Positions 41,901 to 56,900 of a stretch of 64,000 nt of DNA are shown piece by piece. Positions within the stretch are counted from its first letter, which is position 1, and each line of letters opens with the position of its first letter. The notes under the pieces were generated by a model. That model ran no database searches. It saw only the letters and a list, made by a program, of their open reading frames with translations, and was not told the origin of the DNA. This DNA is from Hydractinia symbiolongicarpus (lineage: Eukaryota > Cnidaria > Hydrozoa > Anthoathecata > Hydractiniidae). The DNA lies in assembly GCF_029227915.1 (NCBI RefSeq), contig NC_079886.1:9176001-9240000 (forward strand). The letters run 5' to 3'. Made by a program: the position numbers and the translations under genes.

Positions 41901-44900
41901 GTGAAAATTCACCACACAGTTCGCCAAGGACGTCCCACAAACATTATCTTTGCCTATTTTTGTTTCGTTGATGAAGTCAACTTTCTCAATAGTTAACTTC
42001 TCACATGTGGCACATTTGTCGTTTTTCTGGTCGAAGGCCTGACACAATACACAGTCCTTAATTTGGTCACACTGACATTTGCCACTCTAAAAAACAAAAA
42101 CAACATCTGAATATTTTGGACATATGGATCTTACAAGCATTGACTTTGGATATTGTGTCATAAGTAGGAAGCGTAACAGTTATCCCCAAAATAATTCCAT
42201 GTGCTTCCCACTACTACAGTTTAATGTTTCTTAATGACTTCGGTATCAAATTTGCGTTAAGAAATAACAAGCTTAATTTTCAACAGCAAGATAAAGCAGA
42301 ACATTGCCTAAGATACAGATACAGAGGTCTGTACCAAATCAGTTGCCACATAGACTAACTTAGACCCAAAGTGGAAAACAAATTTTTTCCTGGATTTCCA
42401 CGAAAGCTTCTTTTTTTCCTGACTCAGCATGAAAAAGCAAGCGTTTCTTTACAAGTACTTAATAAAGAAATGAATAGAACTGAATAAAATTTGCAGCTAT
42501 AAAAATGTTCTTACCACACACGTCTGGCAATACTTCCCTTCATGGGTGCTGTTGCATACACAGCCTTGTAATGGACAATCACATCTACCCTGGTTATTGC
42601 AAACTTTCTAAAATATTAAAAAACACGTTTGAAACGTAATAATTCTTCCTTCAGCCCAATTTACACTGGCGGTGGGGCGGGAATGGGAACGGTGTTGACT
42701 TTTAATATTTGTTTGTTGGTAACTTTTGAGGATTTGCAATCCCATTTTGGGAGTTACCATGACAACCGTGATGCTAAGAGTGATCCCAGAAAAAAAATCC
42801 AGGCTATTATTTTTCTTGCTTTTTCCATTGTCCCAAATGGAAAATTACTGACTTTAGCAAATGTTTAACATGTTGATCATTTTGTTTTATGTTATATATA
42901 TATACTATACTATATTCAAGCAAAGCCATTACAAAGGTATTTAAGGTGGTTAATTTTCTCCCCTCCCCACGATATTTCATATTTTAGAAGTCCATTAAAA
43001 ATATGGTTAAGAGATAAGCAAATAAATATGTAATTGAAAGGGTTGTATAATAAAACAGTTGTACTTATTAACTGTTATGCGCTTAAAACGATCGGTAAAT
43101 CAACAAATTATGGTATTTAAAAATACTACAATCAGACCTACCCCGTCATTGGTGCATTTTGACCTCGTGATGCCTACACAGTCAATTTCATTACAATTAT
43201 CACCTTTGTATCCTTCGTTGCAAACACATGTACCACACTGGCAATTTCCACGAACACCTAAATGTCGAACGTCATTCAGTTACTAGCTAAACCAGTGTGT
43301 TGGTAAGCTTTTGCGTGATGCAGTAAATATATTGTTATCAATGCATCACTATATTCCAAAATTTGTTTTTTTATGACTTATAATTCGGAAAGAGACATAA
43401 ATTGATGTAATCAAAACCCAAGTTAAAAAACAAAATCGTATTGGAGCTTAAAAATTTATTACTTGAAGAACGCAATAAGAATTCTTTTATTTTACCACTT
43501 CAAATGTTTTGTTTTCTAATGTTGCTATGACAACTTACCGCCACATTCCTGTCCCAAAAATTTCGGACAGCCGAAATTTTTACATTCACAAAATGGACCA
43601 GATATAACGTTAGTAGGATTCTAAAAAAAAGCACAATTATTATCATTCTTTTTGTAGACAACAAATTTATGTTTCCCTGTGCTCTATCATTCTTTTTGTA
43701 GACAACAAATTTATGTTTCCCTGTACTCTATCATTCTTTTTGTAGACAACAAATTTATGTTTCCCTATGCTCTATCATTCTTTTTGTAGACAACAAATTT
43801 ATGTTTCCCTATGCTCTATCATTCTTTTTGTAGACAACAAATTTATGTTTCCCTGTGCTCTATCATTCTTTTTGTAGACAACAAATTTATGTTTCCCTGT
43901 GCTCTATCATTCTTTTTGTAGACAACAAATTTATGTTTCCCTATGCTCTATCATTCTTTTTGTAGACAACAAATTTATGTTTCCCTATGCTCTATCATTC
44001 TTTTTGTAGACAACAAATTTATGTTTCCCTATGCTCTATCATTCTTTTTGTAGACAACAAATTTATGTTTCCCTATGCTCTATCATTCTTTTTGTAGACA
44101 ACAAATTTATGTTTCCCTATGCTCTATCATTCTTTTTGTAGACAACAAATTTATGTTTCCCTGTACTCTATCATTCTTTTTGTAGACAACAAATTTATGT
44201 TTCCCTGTGCTCTATCATTCTTTTTGTAGACAACAAATTTATGTTTCCCTGTGCTCTATCATTCTTTTTGTAGACAACAAATTTATGTTTCCCTGTGCTC
44301 TATCATTCTTTTTGTAGACAACAAATTTATGTTTCCCTGTGCTCTATCATTCTTTTTGTAGACAACAAATTTATGTTTCCCTGTACTCTATCATTCTTTT
44401 TGTAGACTACAAATTTATGTTTCCCTGTGCTCTATCATTCTTTTTGTAGACAACAAATTTATGTTTCCCTGTGCTCTATCATTCTTTTTGTAGACAACAA
44501 ATTTATGTTTCCCTGTACTCTATCATTCTTTTTGTAGACAACAAATTTATGTTTCCCTGTACTCTATCATTCTTTTTGTAGACTACAAATTTATGTTTCC
44601 CTGTGCTCTATCATTCTTTTTGTAGACAACAAATTTATGTTTCCCTGTGCTCTATCATTCTTTTTGTAGACAACAAATTTATGTTTCCCTGTACTCTATC
44701 ATTCTTTTTGTAGACTACAAATTTATGTTTCCCTGTGCTCTATCATTCTTTTTGTAGACAACAAATTTATGTTTCCCTGTGCTCTATCATTCTTTTTGTA
44801 GACAACAAATTTATGTTTCCCTGTGCTCTATCATTCTTTTTGTAGACAACAAATTTATGTTTCCCTGTGCTCTATCATTCTTTTTGTAGACAACAAATTT

Positions 44901-47900
44901 ATGTTTCCCTGTGCTCTATCATTCTTTTTGTAGACAACAAATTTATGTTTCCCTGTGCTCTATCATTCTTTTTGTAGACAACAAATTTATGTTTCCCTGT
45001 GCTCTATCATTCTTTTTGTAGACTACAAATTTATGTTTCCCTGTGCTCTATCATTCTTTTTGTAGACAACAAATTTATGTTTCCCTGTGCTCTATCATTC
45101 TTTTTGTAGACAACAAATTTATGTTTCCCAATGCTCTATCATTCTTTTTGTAGACAACAAATTTATGTTTCCCTGTGCTCTATCATTCTTTTTGTAGACA
45201 ACAAATTTATGTTTCCCTGTACTCTATCATTCTTTTTGTAGACTACAAATTTATGTTTCCCTGTGCTCTATCATTCTTTTTGTAGACAACAAATTTATGT
45301 TTCCCTGTGCTCTATCATTCTTTTTGTAGACAACAAATTTATGTTTCCCTGTGCTCTATCATTCTTTTTGTAGACAACAAATTTATGTTTCCCTGTGCTC
45401 TATCATTCTTTTTGTAGACAACAAATTTATGTTTCCCAATGCTCTATCATTCTTTTTGTAGACAACAAATTTATGTTTCCAATGCTCTATCATTCTTTTT
45501 GTAGACTACAAATTTATGTTTCCCTGTGCTCTATCATTCTTTTTGTAGACAACAAATTTATGTTTCCCTGTGCTCTATCATTCTTTTTGTAGACAACAAA
45601 TTTATGTTTCCCTGTGCTCTATCATTCTTTTTGTAGACAACAAATTTATGTTTCCCTGTGCTCTATCATTCTTTTTGTAGACAACAAATTTATGTTTCCC
45701 TGTGCTCTATCATTCTTTTTGTAGACTACAAATTTATGTTTCCCTGTGCTCTATCATTCTTTTTGTAGACAACAAATTTATGTTTCCCTGTACTCTATCA
45801 TTCTTTTTGTAGACTACAAATTTATGTTTCCCTGTGCTCTATCATTCTTTTTGTAGACAACAAATTTATGTTTCCCTATGCTCTATCATTCTTTTTGTAG
45901 ACAACAAATTTATGTTTCCCAATGCTCTATCATTCTTTTTGTAGACAACAAATTTATGTTTCCCTATGCTCTATCATTCTTTTTGTAGACAACAAATTTA
46001 TGTTTCCCTGTACTCTATCATTCTTTTTGTAGACAACAAATTTATGTTTCCCTGTGCTCTATCATTCTTTTTGTAGACAACAAATTTATGTTTCCCTGTG
46101 CTCTATCATTCTTTTTGTAGACTACAAATTTATGTTTCCCTGTGCTCTATCATTCTTTTTGTAGACAACAAATTTATGTTTCCCTATGCTCTATCATTCT
46201 TTTTGTAGACAACAAATTTATGTTTCCCTATGCTCTATCATTCTTTTTGTAGACTACAAATTTATGTTTCCCTGTGCTCTATCATTCTTTTTGTAGACAA
46301 CAAATTTATGTTTCCCTGTGCTCTATCATTCTTTTTGTAGACTACAAATTTATGTTTCCCTATGCTCTATCATTCTTTTTGTAGACAACAAATTTATGTT
46401 TCCCTGTGCTCTATCATTCTTTTTGTAGACAACAAATTTATGTTTCCCTGTGCTCTATCATTCTTTTTGTAGACAACAAATTTATGTTTCCCTGTGCTCT
46501 ATCATTCTTTTTGTAGACAACAAATTTATGTTTCCCTGTGCTCTATCATTCTTTTTGTAGACAACAAATTTATGTTTCCCAATGCTCTATCATTCTTTTT
46601 GTAGACAACAAATTTATGTTTCCCAATGCTCTATCATTCTTTTTGTAGACAACAAATTTATGTTTCCCAATGCTCTATCATTCTTTTTGTAGACAACAAA
46701 TTTATGTTTCCCTGTGCTCTATCATTCTTTTTGTAGACAACAAATTTATGTTTCCCTATGCTCTATCATTCTTTTTGTAGACAACAAATTTATGTTTCCC
46801 TGTGCTCTATCATTCTTTTTGTAGACTACAAATTTATGTTTCCCTGTGCTCTATCATTCTTTTTGTAGACAACAAATTTATGTTTCCCTATGCTCTATCA
46901 TTCTTTTTGTAGACAACAAATTTATGTTTCCCTATGCTCTATCATTCTTTTTGTAGACTACAAATTTATGTTTCCCTGTGCTCTATCATTCTTTTTGTAG
47001 ACAACAAATTTATGTTTCCCAATGCTCTATCATTCTTTTTGTAGACAACAAATTTATGTTTCCCTGTGCTCTATCATTCTTTTTGTAGACAACAAATTTA
47101 TGTTTCCCTGTGCTCTATCATTCTTTTTGTAGACAACAAATTTATGTTTCCCTGTGCTCTATCATTCTTTTTGTAGACAACAAATTTATGTTTCCCTGTG
47201 CTCTATCATTCTTTTTGTAGACTACAAATTTATGTTTCCCTGTGCTCTATCATTCTTTTTGTAGACAACAAATTTATGTTTCCCAATGCTCTATCATTCT
47301 TTTTGTAGACAACAAATTTATGTTTCCCTGTGCTCTATCATTCTTTTTGTAGACAACAAATTTATGTTTCCCTGTGCTCTATCATTCTTTTTGTAGACAA
47401 CAAATTTATGTTTCCCTGTGCTCTATCATTCTTTTTGTAGACAACAAATTTATGTTTCCCTATGCTCTATCATTCTTTTTGTAGACAACAAATTTATGTT
47501 TCCCTGTGCTCTATCATTCTTTTTGTAGACAACAAATTTATGTTTCCCTATGCTCTATCATTCTTTTTGTAGACAACAAATTTATGTTTCCCTATGCTCT
47601 ATCATTCTTTTTGTAGACAACAAATTTATGTTTCCCTGTGCTCTATCATTCTTTTTGTAGACAACAAATTTATGTTTCCCTATGCTCTATCATTCTTTTT
47701 GTAGACAACAAATTTATGTTTCCCTGTGCTCTATCATTCTTTTTGTAGACTACAAATTTATGTTTCCCTGTGCTCTATCATTCTTTTTGTAGACAACAAA
47801 TTTATGTTTCCCTGTGCTCTATCATTCTTTTTGTAGACAACAAATTTATGTTTCCCTATGCTCTATCATTCTTTTTGTAGACTACAAATTTATGTTTCCC

Positions 47901-50900
47901 TGTGCTCTATCATTCTTTTTGTAGACAACAAATTTATGTTTCCCTGTGCTCTATCATTCTTTTTGTAGACAACAAATTTATGTTTCCCTATGCTCTATCA
48001 TTCTTTTTGTAGACTACAAATTTATGTTTCCCTGTGCTCTATCATTCTTTTTGTAGACAACAAATTTATGTTTCCCTATGCTCTATCATTCTTTTTGTAG
48101 ACTACAAATTTATGTTTCCCTGTGCTCTATCATTCTTTTTGTAGACAACAAATTTATGTTTCCCTGTGCTCTATCATTCTTTTTGTAGACAACAAATTTA
48201 TGTTTCCCTATGCTCTATCATTCTTTTTGTAGACAACAAATTTATGTTTCCCTATGCTCTATCATTCTTTTTGTAGACAACAAATTTATGTTTCCCTGTA
48301 CTCTATCATTCTTTTTGTAGACTACAAATTTATGTTTCCCTGTGCTCTATCATTCTTTTTGTAGACAACAAATTTATGTTTCCCTGTGCTCTATCATTCT
48401 TTTTGTAGACTACAAATTTATGTTTCCCTGTGCTCTATCATTCTTTTTGTAGACAACAAATTTATGTTTCCCAATGCTCTGCAGTTATTCTAGCTCTTCA
48501 GTAACCCACAATTTTTTTCATGTATTGCATAGATGGGGCAAGTTATCATAAAAGTACCAATAATTGTTTTTCAAGTTAAATTGAACTAAATTTAGAAATA
48601 TGCAAACTTAACGATACAGCATTTCAATATAAGAAAAATCTTCATGAGTATCATAGCATTCGTGAAAGGGTGTGTATTAAGTCATCACAGTATCAAGTTA
48701 ATTCTGCTTACCGTTTGTTTGAAACACTCACACTTTCCACAAACACAATTTCCTTGGTCACTACAAGTTGTTGTATTGTCATTTCCAATGCAAGCGTTTG
48801 TGTTGTTTACCTGCTGCTCCGTTGTTATATCACACTGGCAGGTGGGACCATAGTTCCCTTCATTGCATTTGCATATACCACACTCAAAAGTACCCGCACC
48901 GTTACATTGTGGGCTGTTCTTCACATTGTTGATGCTACAATCGCAGTCACATAAGTACTTCACAGGCACAACAACTTCACCGAAACCAGCAATACGAATT
49001 GAAAAACTAAGAATTAAACAATGATTGGTATTAATAGCTGAAGACTTTACAGATATAATGAGCAAGTGCTTAATATTCAACATATTTTTTGGATATATCC
49101 AATTCTTTCACTTTCCTGCCTCTAAGACTTTATACTGTAAATCATTAATTTTTTAGAAAAAAATTGTATATTTTACTGGTTGTCATCCACAAGCTTCACA
49201 GAAGCGCAGATGCTAGTGTTTGTAATTCCAGGGATTGACGGTACTGGAAGTTATATTTTTTGATTTTAACTTCTAGAGCAGAGGGGAGGGTGAGGGACAT
49301 ATCAGAAGATGGTCAGATTGACGTTTGGCTCACTCTTGTCAATTTGTGACTCCATGCTTCCTCTCTGTACATACTGTAATGCAGGTGTTTTCTGAGCATG
49401 CTGTATATAAGTTTTCTCACTTGAAAATACTACTTCTAATGATTGTTAGAAATTATTTTCCTAAACATGTATCTTCTATGTTACGTTTCACTCCTGCCCT
49501 TAAAATTTCCACCCTAGGAATTTATTTGCGATAAGATGTGACTCTGAAAAGCAACCGATTAATCAAAAACTGTCTGGTCAAATCAAAGCATTGTCTTACT
49601 TACCTCTTTGGTGCTTTAGATACATCTGGTGGACACGACAAAAGCTCCACATTGACATTAAAATCAACCTGCTGTCCTATCTTGACATCAGAACATTCGT
49701 TCGGTTTTAAATTGTCAGCGCTCGGACAACTACTTCCATTGACCTGGTAAGTGACTTTAAAGTAGTCTGGAGATGTATCTACAAGTCTGGCTGTAGACGA
49801 AATTTTCTAAAAGTATAACAAACATGTATAAACTTATATAAGACTTAATTAAAGCAAATACAAATTTGTATATACAACTATGTAGAAAAGTTTATTGGGA
49901 GGGGCTCATGAGAAGCTGGGGAGTTACCACACCCGCAGTATTGGTTAACAACAAAGTTATTTATTACCATTCCAAATAAACATTCTAAAGTTATTTATTA
50001 ACAGATTCAAAACACTGCAATGTGGGTTCTCTCTTCAGAATATATACATTAGGTGTACACATGCATTGCCTACACAATTTTTCTCACATGGCATGGGTTG
50101 ACCCGAAGATGTGGGAAAGGCACTTGCTAAACATGCCTGTGCTGTGGACCGAACCACAAACCTTGTGATTACAAGGCGAACCCCATAACCACAATGCCAC
50201 ATGCCACTCTGGTAAACGATGTAAGGTTTAAAATACGTTGCAAAGCTTGATATTAAAAAAAATTAAAATAAAATATTTTTATTGTTGCAAATTATTTTGC
50301 TACATGATGCTAAATCACTCAGAGCCTTTCTTTAAAAATAGCATTTATGCAATCTATATCTTTTGTAGATTGTTAATTTTACTCACTGCATAATTTTCTT
50401 TCACCAGTTCAACAATATTGGACGAGTCGCTGGTCAACTCACCAATTGCTGCGCCAAGGTCTTTCCACTCATTTGCAATTGCCTAAGATAGATTTTAATG
50501 TTGATTCTGTGAATGGTTGGGAATTTAAAGGAAATTAGCCAAAAACATCGTAAAAACATCCTAAAACACCCTATAAGAATTTCTTACAAACAGATTTTAA
50601 TCATCAGACTTTAAATATTTCTTCCAGACAAGCAAAAAAAATCGATTTTCAGTCAGAAAAAATCATTCTGACCAACATGACTACATATGACACATCTATT
50701 AATTTGAACGTTTAACTATTCACTACTAGTACAATCTGAAGATTTATTTTTGAAACTGAAATTTCTAATGTTATGTCAATTTTTTTGTGGAAACATATAT
50801 TTAAGTTGCCTCCTCCTTATAAATAGCTATGCAACGATTAGTCACCAAAACAATAAAACCTACATAACACGCTGTATATCCTGTATTGTATGAGAAGTAA

Positions 50901-53900
50901 TTTAATTTAAAAACAACCACAAAGCTGATGGACCTAGATAATCTATTTTTTTTATTAATTAAAACTTAACCAACACTATTTTCAAGCATTCTGGGTATTG
51001 AATGAGAATAAAACAAACATTATTGACTTCTTAACAAATTCAAAGTAGAAATATGGTTTATTAAAAACTTCATTTTCATTTCTAGATAGTTCTGATACAA
51101 AAAATACTAAAGCTTCCATTTTTAATTCCTTTTTTACATTGTTTTGTTTTTGTTGCCACCAATATTGGCACTTTTGGTTAAATCTTGTCGTTTCACCGAT
51201 ACCTACTAACTTATAAAAACAAACATGAGCAGGATAACATTGACCTGTTTAAATTTTAACCATGCATGTATTTCAACTTTAAGGTGGCAGTAACCCTTTT
51301 TTAGCATTCCTAATAGCTGAATTATTTACTCAGTGTTTTATTTATACAATTTTTTTCTACTATTTCCAAAAATATTGACTTTAATACATAATAAAATGAT
51401 TTTAACTTAACACTAAAATTGCTGAGTCTGCAAAAATTTCTATTTAAAAATGTATCAGAAACAAGAAAAATATTGGCTTCTACGAGTTCCAACTTTTTAC
51501 AATCGTTATTTTTCATCAGCTTCTGTTTTTAAATGCACCTTGGGTCAACCCTGTTAAAACAGTGTGCGGATTTTTTTTGTTCATTCTTATTTTTTTAGCA
51601 ATAACTTTTGTTTTTTTCAAAAGATTCTTTGATAGCATCCCCTGCTGCATCGATCGCTGTTAAAAGAAAAATAATCCGAATAAAAAGATTTCCGCACACC
51701 ACATCATGGCTGCATAGTTCTCCAAGCATGTCTGAAAATTTTAAAGTAAAAAGAAAATACTATCGAAAGTTAAAGCTCGTGCAGTGTAGCATAATGAAGA
51801 TTGTCTTAAATTTCTACATAATGCGCCATCTTTGTTGTTATTAACGTTTCTCTTTAATAATTACGTCATTTCTTTCTGTACAATTTCGCAAGTGCGTAGA
51901 CTTAGGGGTGATTTTCATCTCGTGTGCATATGAAGTTTTTTTCATCTCGGCCGGCCGGGATGGAAAAGTTGTTTACATTTCACAAAAGATTCATAAACAA
52001 TGAAGACAAAAGAATATATTTCGAACTTTAAATAATTGATGAGAATTTTTTAAATCTATTGTTAATTTCATCTCGCCTAGGAGGGCTGGCTCGCCTGCCA
52101 TATGAACACATTTTATTTTCTATGCATTTCTTAAGAACAGCGAGATCCCGCCTGACCGAGATCTCGGTACAAACAAGCGAGATCTTGGCAAGGCGGGCTG
52201 GCTCATTAATCATATGAACACATTTTTATTTTTTTATGTGTTTCTTAATAGCAGCGAGATCCTGCTCAGCCGAGCCAGCCCGGTCAATTGAGCCAGCCCG
52301 CATCCATATGAACAGCCCCTTAAAGTATATTTGGCAGAACTAATTAGTTATTCATGAATTTTATTTATTTTTATAAGAGGAATTGTTAAGGCTGAATAAT
52401 TTTGGTGAAATATAATAGTGTTTTAGCCGTAAAATCGTGACAAGTGTGTTATAACAGAAAAAATATGGATATATAGTCTGAAAATAACCTTTCTGACTAA
52501 TTATGTAAATTAAGAAATTCCGATTTTTGAAAGGGTTACTGCCACCTTCAATGTACGATAAACAATACATTGGAACTCACCTCATACACAGTAATTGCTC
52601 TCTTCCCAATCGCAAGAATTGGAACAACATTATTTTCCTGCATCATTTTTTTTAAATGGTATAGAGAGGGATAATCCTGAAACAGTTTGAATATAATCTC
52701 ATAACAATTAAATATTTTCTAACTAGATTATATAATCGTACAATTCATTAAATAGAGATATGTTGAATATTTCATGGGACAAAAGATATTTTGCAGTAAA
52801 AACCTTTTTTAAAGAAACATATTTGAGTAAAGATAACCAAGCAAAGACGCTGTAAAACGTTATAAGTAAGATATCACAAGTCATACACACCATTGTTTCT
52901 GATGCACTATACGTCTTTTCGGTACTATTCACAGATACAGATTTCATATGGCAAAGACCATCGTTGGGTGTGATAACTCCTGCCAGCTAAAATGGTGAAT
53001 TAAAATGTTTTTTTCACACTGTATCAAATCATTTAACTGTATTGCATTGTTTCTCATACATTAGATACAAAAACTTTGTGTTGTTTACAGTTTTAACAAA
53101 GTATTTTCAACAAAATCCTAGTCTTTCATACAATTTCCTAACAAAAAGAATATTAATACTTTTGTTTAAAGAATTCTTTCACTTTTTAATTTTAAAAAAA
53201 TGTTTTTTTCAAACTACCATTATTTTATGTAACAACAGCGCCCTGCTATGACAACAATGAAGAAGAATTAAAAGCATGCACAAACATAAAAATGGGGGAG
53301 CAAAAAGGCAAGCAAACAAACAAACAATACCTTAGCGTCACCCGCTATCTTAGGAAAATGATCAGTTACAAATATAACAATCCTTCTTGCTTTTTCTTTT
53401 TCTTGCCATTTGAGCACCTACAGGTGTAAATAGGACAATAATAATTGTTTAACAAAAAAAAACATTATTTAAAATCTTTTTAATCAGTTGATTCAGTTAT
53501 TTTAAAGAGCAGTATGCAATATTAAAGCTTCCCAAAAACCATAAAAGTGTTTCTTTGACAGTGTTTGGAGATAATCTTTAGAATAGTGCCTTAGATGCTC
53601 AACAGATATACACATTTTGTAACAAGAGTAAACAACTAACCTCTCCACAAACTGCAGTCTGCATCAAACCATCAAAACCTCCTTCAGGGCTATCAAGATC
53701 ACCTGTAATATTTTGAGCTGCAACCACATTCTAGTGAGCCAAATAAAAAGAGCATAATATGCAAGAAACAATACTTATTTATTGTATATTTTATTATCAT
53801 CTAGTATATTTATTTCAATTTGAGTATTACTGTGAGTTGTTTTGTAGCAAAAGAAAAAGCTAAAATGTTACCTCGAAAGCTTTTGTGTCGTTGCTAAAGT

Positions 53901-56900
53901 CAAAGAAGTGAATGTAACCAAAGGTTGGTCTGCAATTTGTATTACGAAGAGTGTCATGCGAGCAAGGAAACAGGCTAGAGAAAAATAAAAAGGTTGAAAG
54001 GTAAGTAACTGAAAGTATCATACAGATTCATACATTAGGTCATTATAAATAAACCATAAAAAATAATTCATTCATGTTTGTGTAGAAATGTGAACATGCA
54101 AGTTTTCCACTTTTGTTCATTTTGAAGTCACTAAACTTTCAGGGAATTTATTAGTTCAAAGGCTGAAATAAACAATAAGTTTAATTAGTTGTAACAGAAA
54201 ATATCTTATCGGGTAAACAGGAAAGACATACATTTTTCTCTGGTATAAAAAAGATGCAAGTGCTTGAATTTGCCCAACTAGTTGTACATCTTTATCCACT
54301 GAATTCTTTTGTGGTGCTACTTTCTGTACACTATTTTGAGGATATTCTTAATAAATTTTAGAGGTAAAGTGTGTGTAAAATTCATAGTAATAAATTGTTG
54401 TTTTGAGAACATTTAGGAAAGCAAAAAAAGATTTTTTTGAGAATAGGGTGGTTAATGGCATCTTGAAAGTGATTTAAAAGTGTATCATCAGCCTTTTATA
54501 AAACAATTGCTTGCCAATTTTTTGCTGCCACAAACAACTTTTAAATGGAGCTAAACACAGTTTAGCTCATGTTAATTGCAGTTCCCAATACTTGATAGTT
54601 GCTATGCAGATGCATCATTAAGGGTAGACAAGGTTGTCTTGCTCACCCAAGGCATCTTTATCCCAATTAAGCAAATCAAAGCTATGTGTCATAACTTGAA
54701 GCAACTTTCTTGTTGTTGATACTTTATAGTTGGGGACTAAAGGTTTGGGTATAGTATGTCCATATTAGGAGGTTCTAAGTTAGCCAATCAACAATCCAGG
54801 GGCCCTATAAATAGGAGGGAGTCACTCTGATTTAGCTTCTCACCAGTAGTAGCAATAACTTCCTTAACTGAAATAATTTTAAGCTAGCTCCACGTTTTCA
54901 AGAAGCATCTATCACTGCAACCTACTAATATCATCAACTCCATCTTTTGGCTTCAATTACTATAGCTAATGGCAGCGCATCCAATGACAACCAATGACTC
55001 TAGCAAATTTTGGATCATGTACCCCTGGTATCAGGAGAAACCTTCAGATATTTCTGCAGGACAGATATTGCATGTAGCCAGGTCGGTTTGTTTCATTTTA
55101 TATATTATATCATGTTAGGAGCCCAGAAACTGTCACTTTTTAACCACCCTAGAGCCATTATGGCTTTTATACAAGTAATGCCAGCCTTGTAGCCAGGTTG
55201 CCATTATGATAACTCGTTATGTTATGTATAGTGTTGTTTATGTTCATTCATCGCGATAGACGATCATGATACGATCCTGCTCCAACCTGTATATAGTGAA
55301 TTGTATCTGCGTGAAAATTTGGCCTCATGTTTTCCCTTTTTAATCTTATAATAGACTATACTTAGCTAGCCAGAAAAACTTCTTTTTTCCACATCCAGAA
55401 AAATATTTGCAGGCTTGTTTTCACAAGTTATTGGTCAATATAATTGTTTTTGGGGCAATATTCAGGCTATAAATTTGGAGAAACTATATTCTGTAAAAGA
55501 CATGCAAAACGGTATCTATTACTAATAAAACTTTTGATATTTATTCTATTTGAAACATTTAATCACATCAAAAAGGAGAAAGATAGAGAAATAAGCAACA
55601 ACAACAACACAAACTGCATTGTAAATAGGCTTTATTTGTATTATTAGATCATAGTACACCATAAACAACAACAGATAAATAAAATAAAAATAGCAAAATT
55701 ATATCATGATTTTGCACAAGTAAAGGCCGCTATATAAAATTTGTTTTTTACGCAGCAATAGCTAATTAAAAACAACACAACCTACCACAACAATTGAATG
55801 GCCACTGATTTAGCAAAGCATTCAGTCAAAAATATGTAGCTTTTATTGGCTAAGACTCTAAAATGTTGAATCACACTTGGAAATACCTAGCTGTTATGCG
55901 GTAAACACTAACTACTTGAAATTTTTACCAAAACAAATCATTTAAAAACAGATATCGTTAACTACATTTACACATTTTGTGTCAATCAGGATAGCGCTGT
56001 ATATGTATATATGCTAAGTCATTTCTTTATGTTGGTAGAACCACAAACATTTTCCATGCCTGTCAGCATAACTTCTTTAGTGAAATGTGAAAGACTTTCG
56101 TCATTTCAACCATTAATTAAAACCATGCCTTTTTCCTAATTTTTTATAATTAACATCGTTCCCAGGAATTATCTCGATATAAGATTAGAGCTTTTCAACC
56201 AATCATCATCAAGTCTTGTCGAAGTCATTCTCCCAAAGCTAGTCACGACTAGTGTTCTCGTCTGTGGCCTTGTGGCATTTTAAGAAATCGTTTAAAAAGT
56301 GTTTATTGCCAGAAGCTTTGAATCTACGAAGCAAACATACAAGTTGTTATGCAGCTATTCGATTTATTGTATTGCTATCAAATGTCTTGTTACTTGTGGG
56401 TACCCTAAGACAACACAAGAACTTTGAGTTTGAGACAGGCCTTTTTAGAGTTGTTGAAAGTGAAACTATAAACAGTTTCATGCTCAAACTTGCTAGCACA
56501 GCAATAGAAAGCTCAAGAATCAATGAAATTAAAAGTAAACAGATGTACCTGAAAACGTTGTCATTATAAAGTTAATGCTATAATTTTGTTAACTCATAAA
56601 AGTCTGTTTATTTTGCCAAACTGCTTTCTTCTGCAATCCCAGGCGTCACAGAGAATGTTTTTCAGTCATGTTTCTTTTTAGCAACATAGCTCAATTTCAT
56701 TCCGGCCTTCCATTTACTTGCTGCAAGTCAATACAAAACTCTCTTAGCCTTTAGACATGTTGAATCCTACCCTATCCAACCACCTGGCTACCGGGAGGCA
56801 ATAACAATAGGTAGAGTAAATTAATTTCAATCTTTCTTTACTGTAAATTTCGCCGACTTCCGCAGGATTCTTCTTGACGTCACATATTCTTTGTTTTACA

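Noticed and set aside
45395-45592. Plus-strand ORF in the minisatellite
   Set aside because: It only translates three-unit (132-bp) blocks of the 44-bp repeat and stops where the unit length is conserved; no start context or coding signature.
43641-48480. CRISPR-like array
   Set aside because: Units are contiguous tandem copies with no unique spacers, in an intron of a eukaryotic gene.
54960-54990. Possible LTR primer-binding site (TGGCAGCGCATCC)
   Set aside because: Only partial resemblance to tRNA 3' ends, and no paired LTR or internal gag/pol could be seen.
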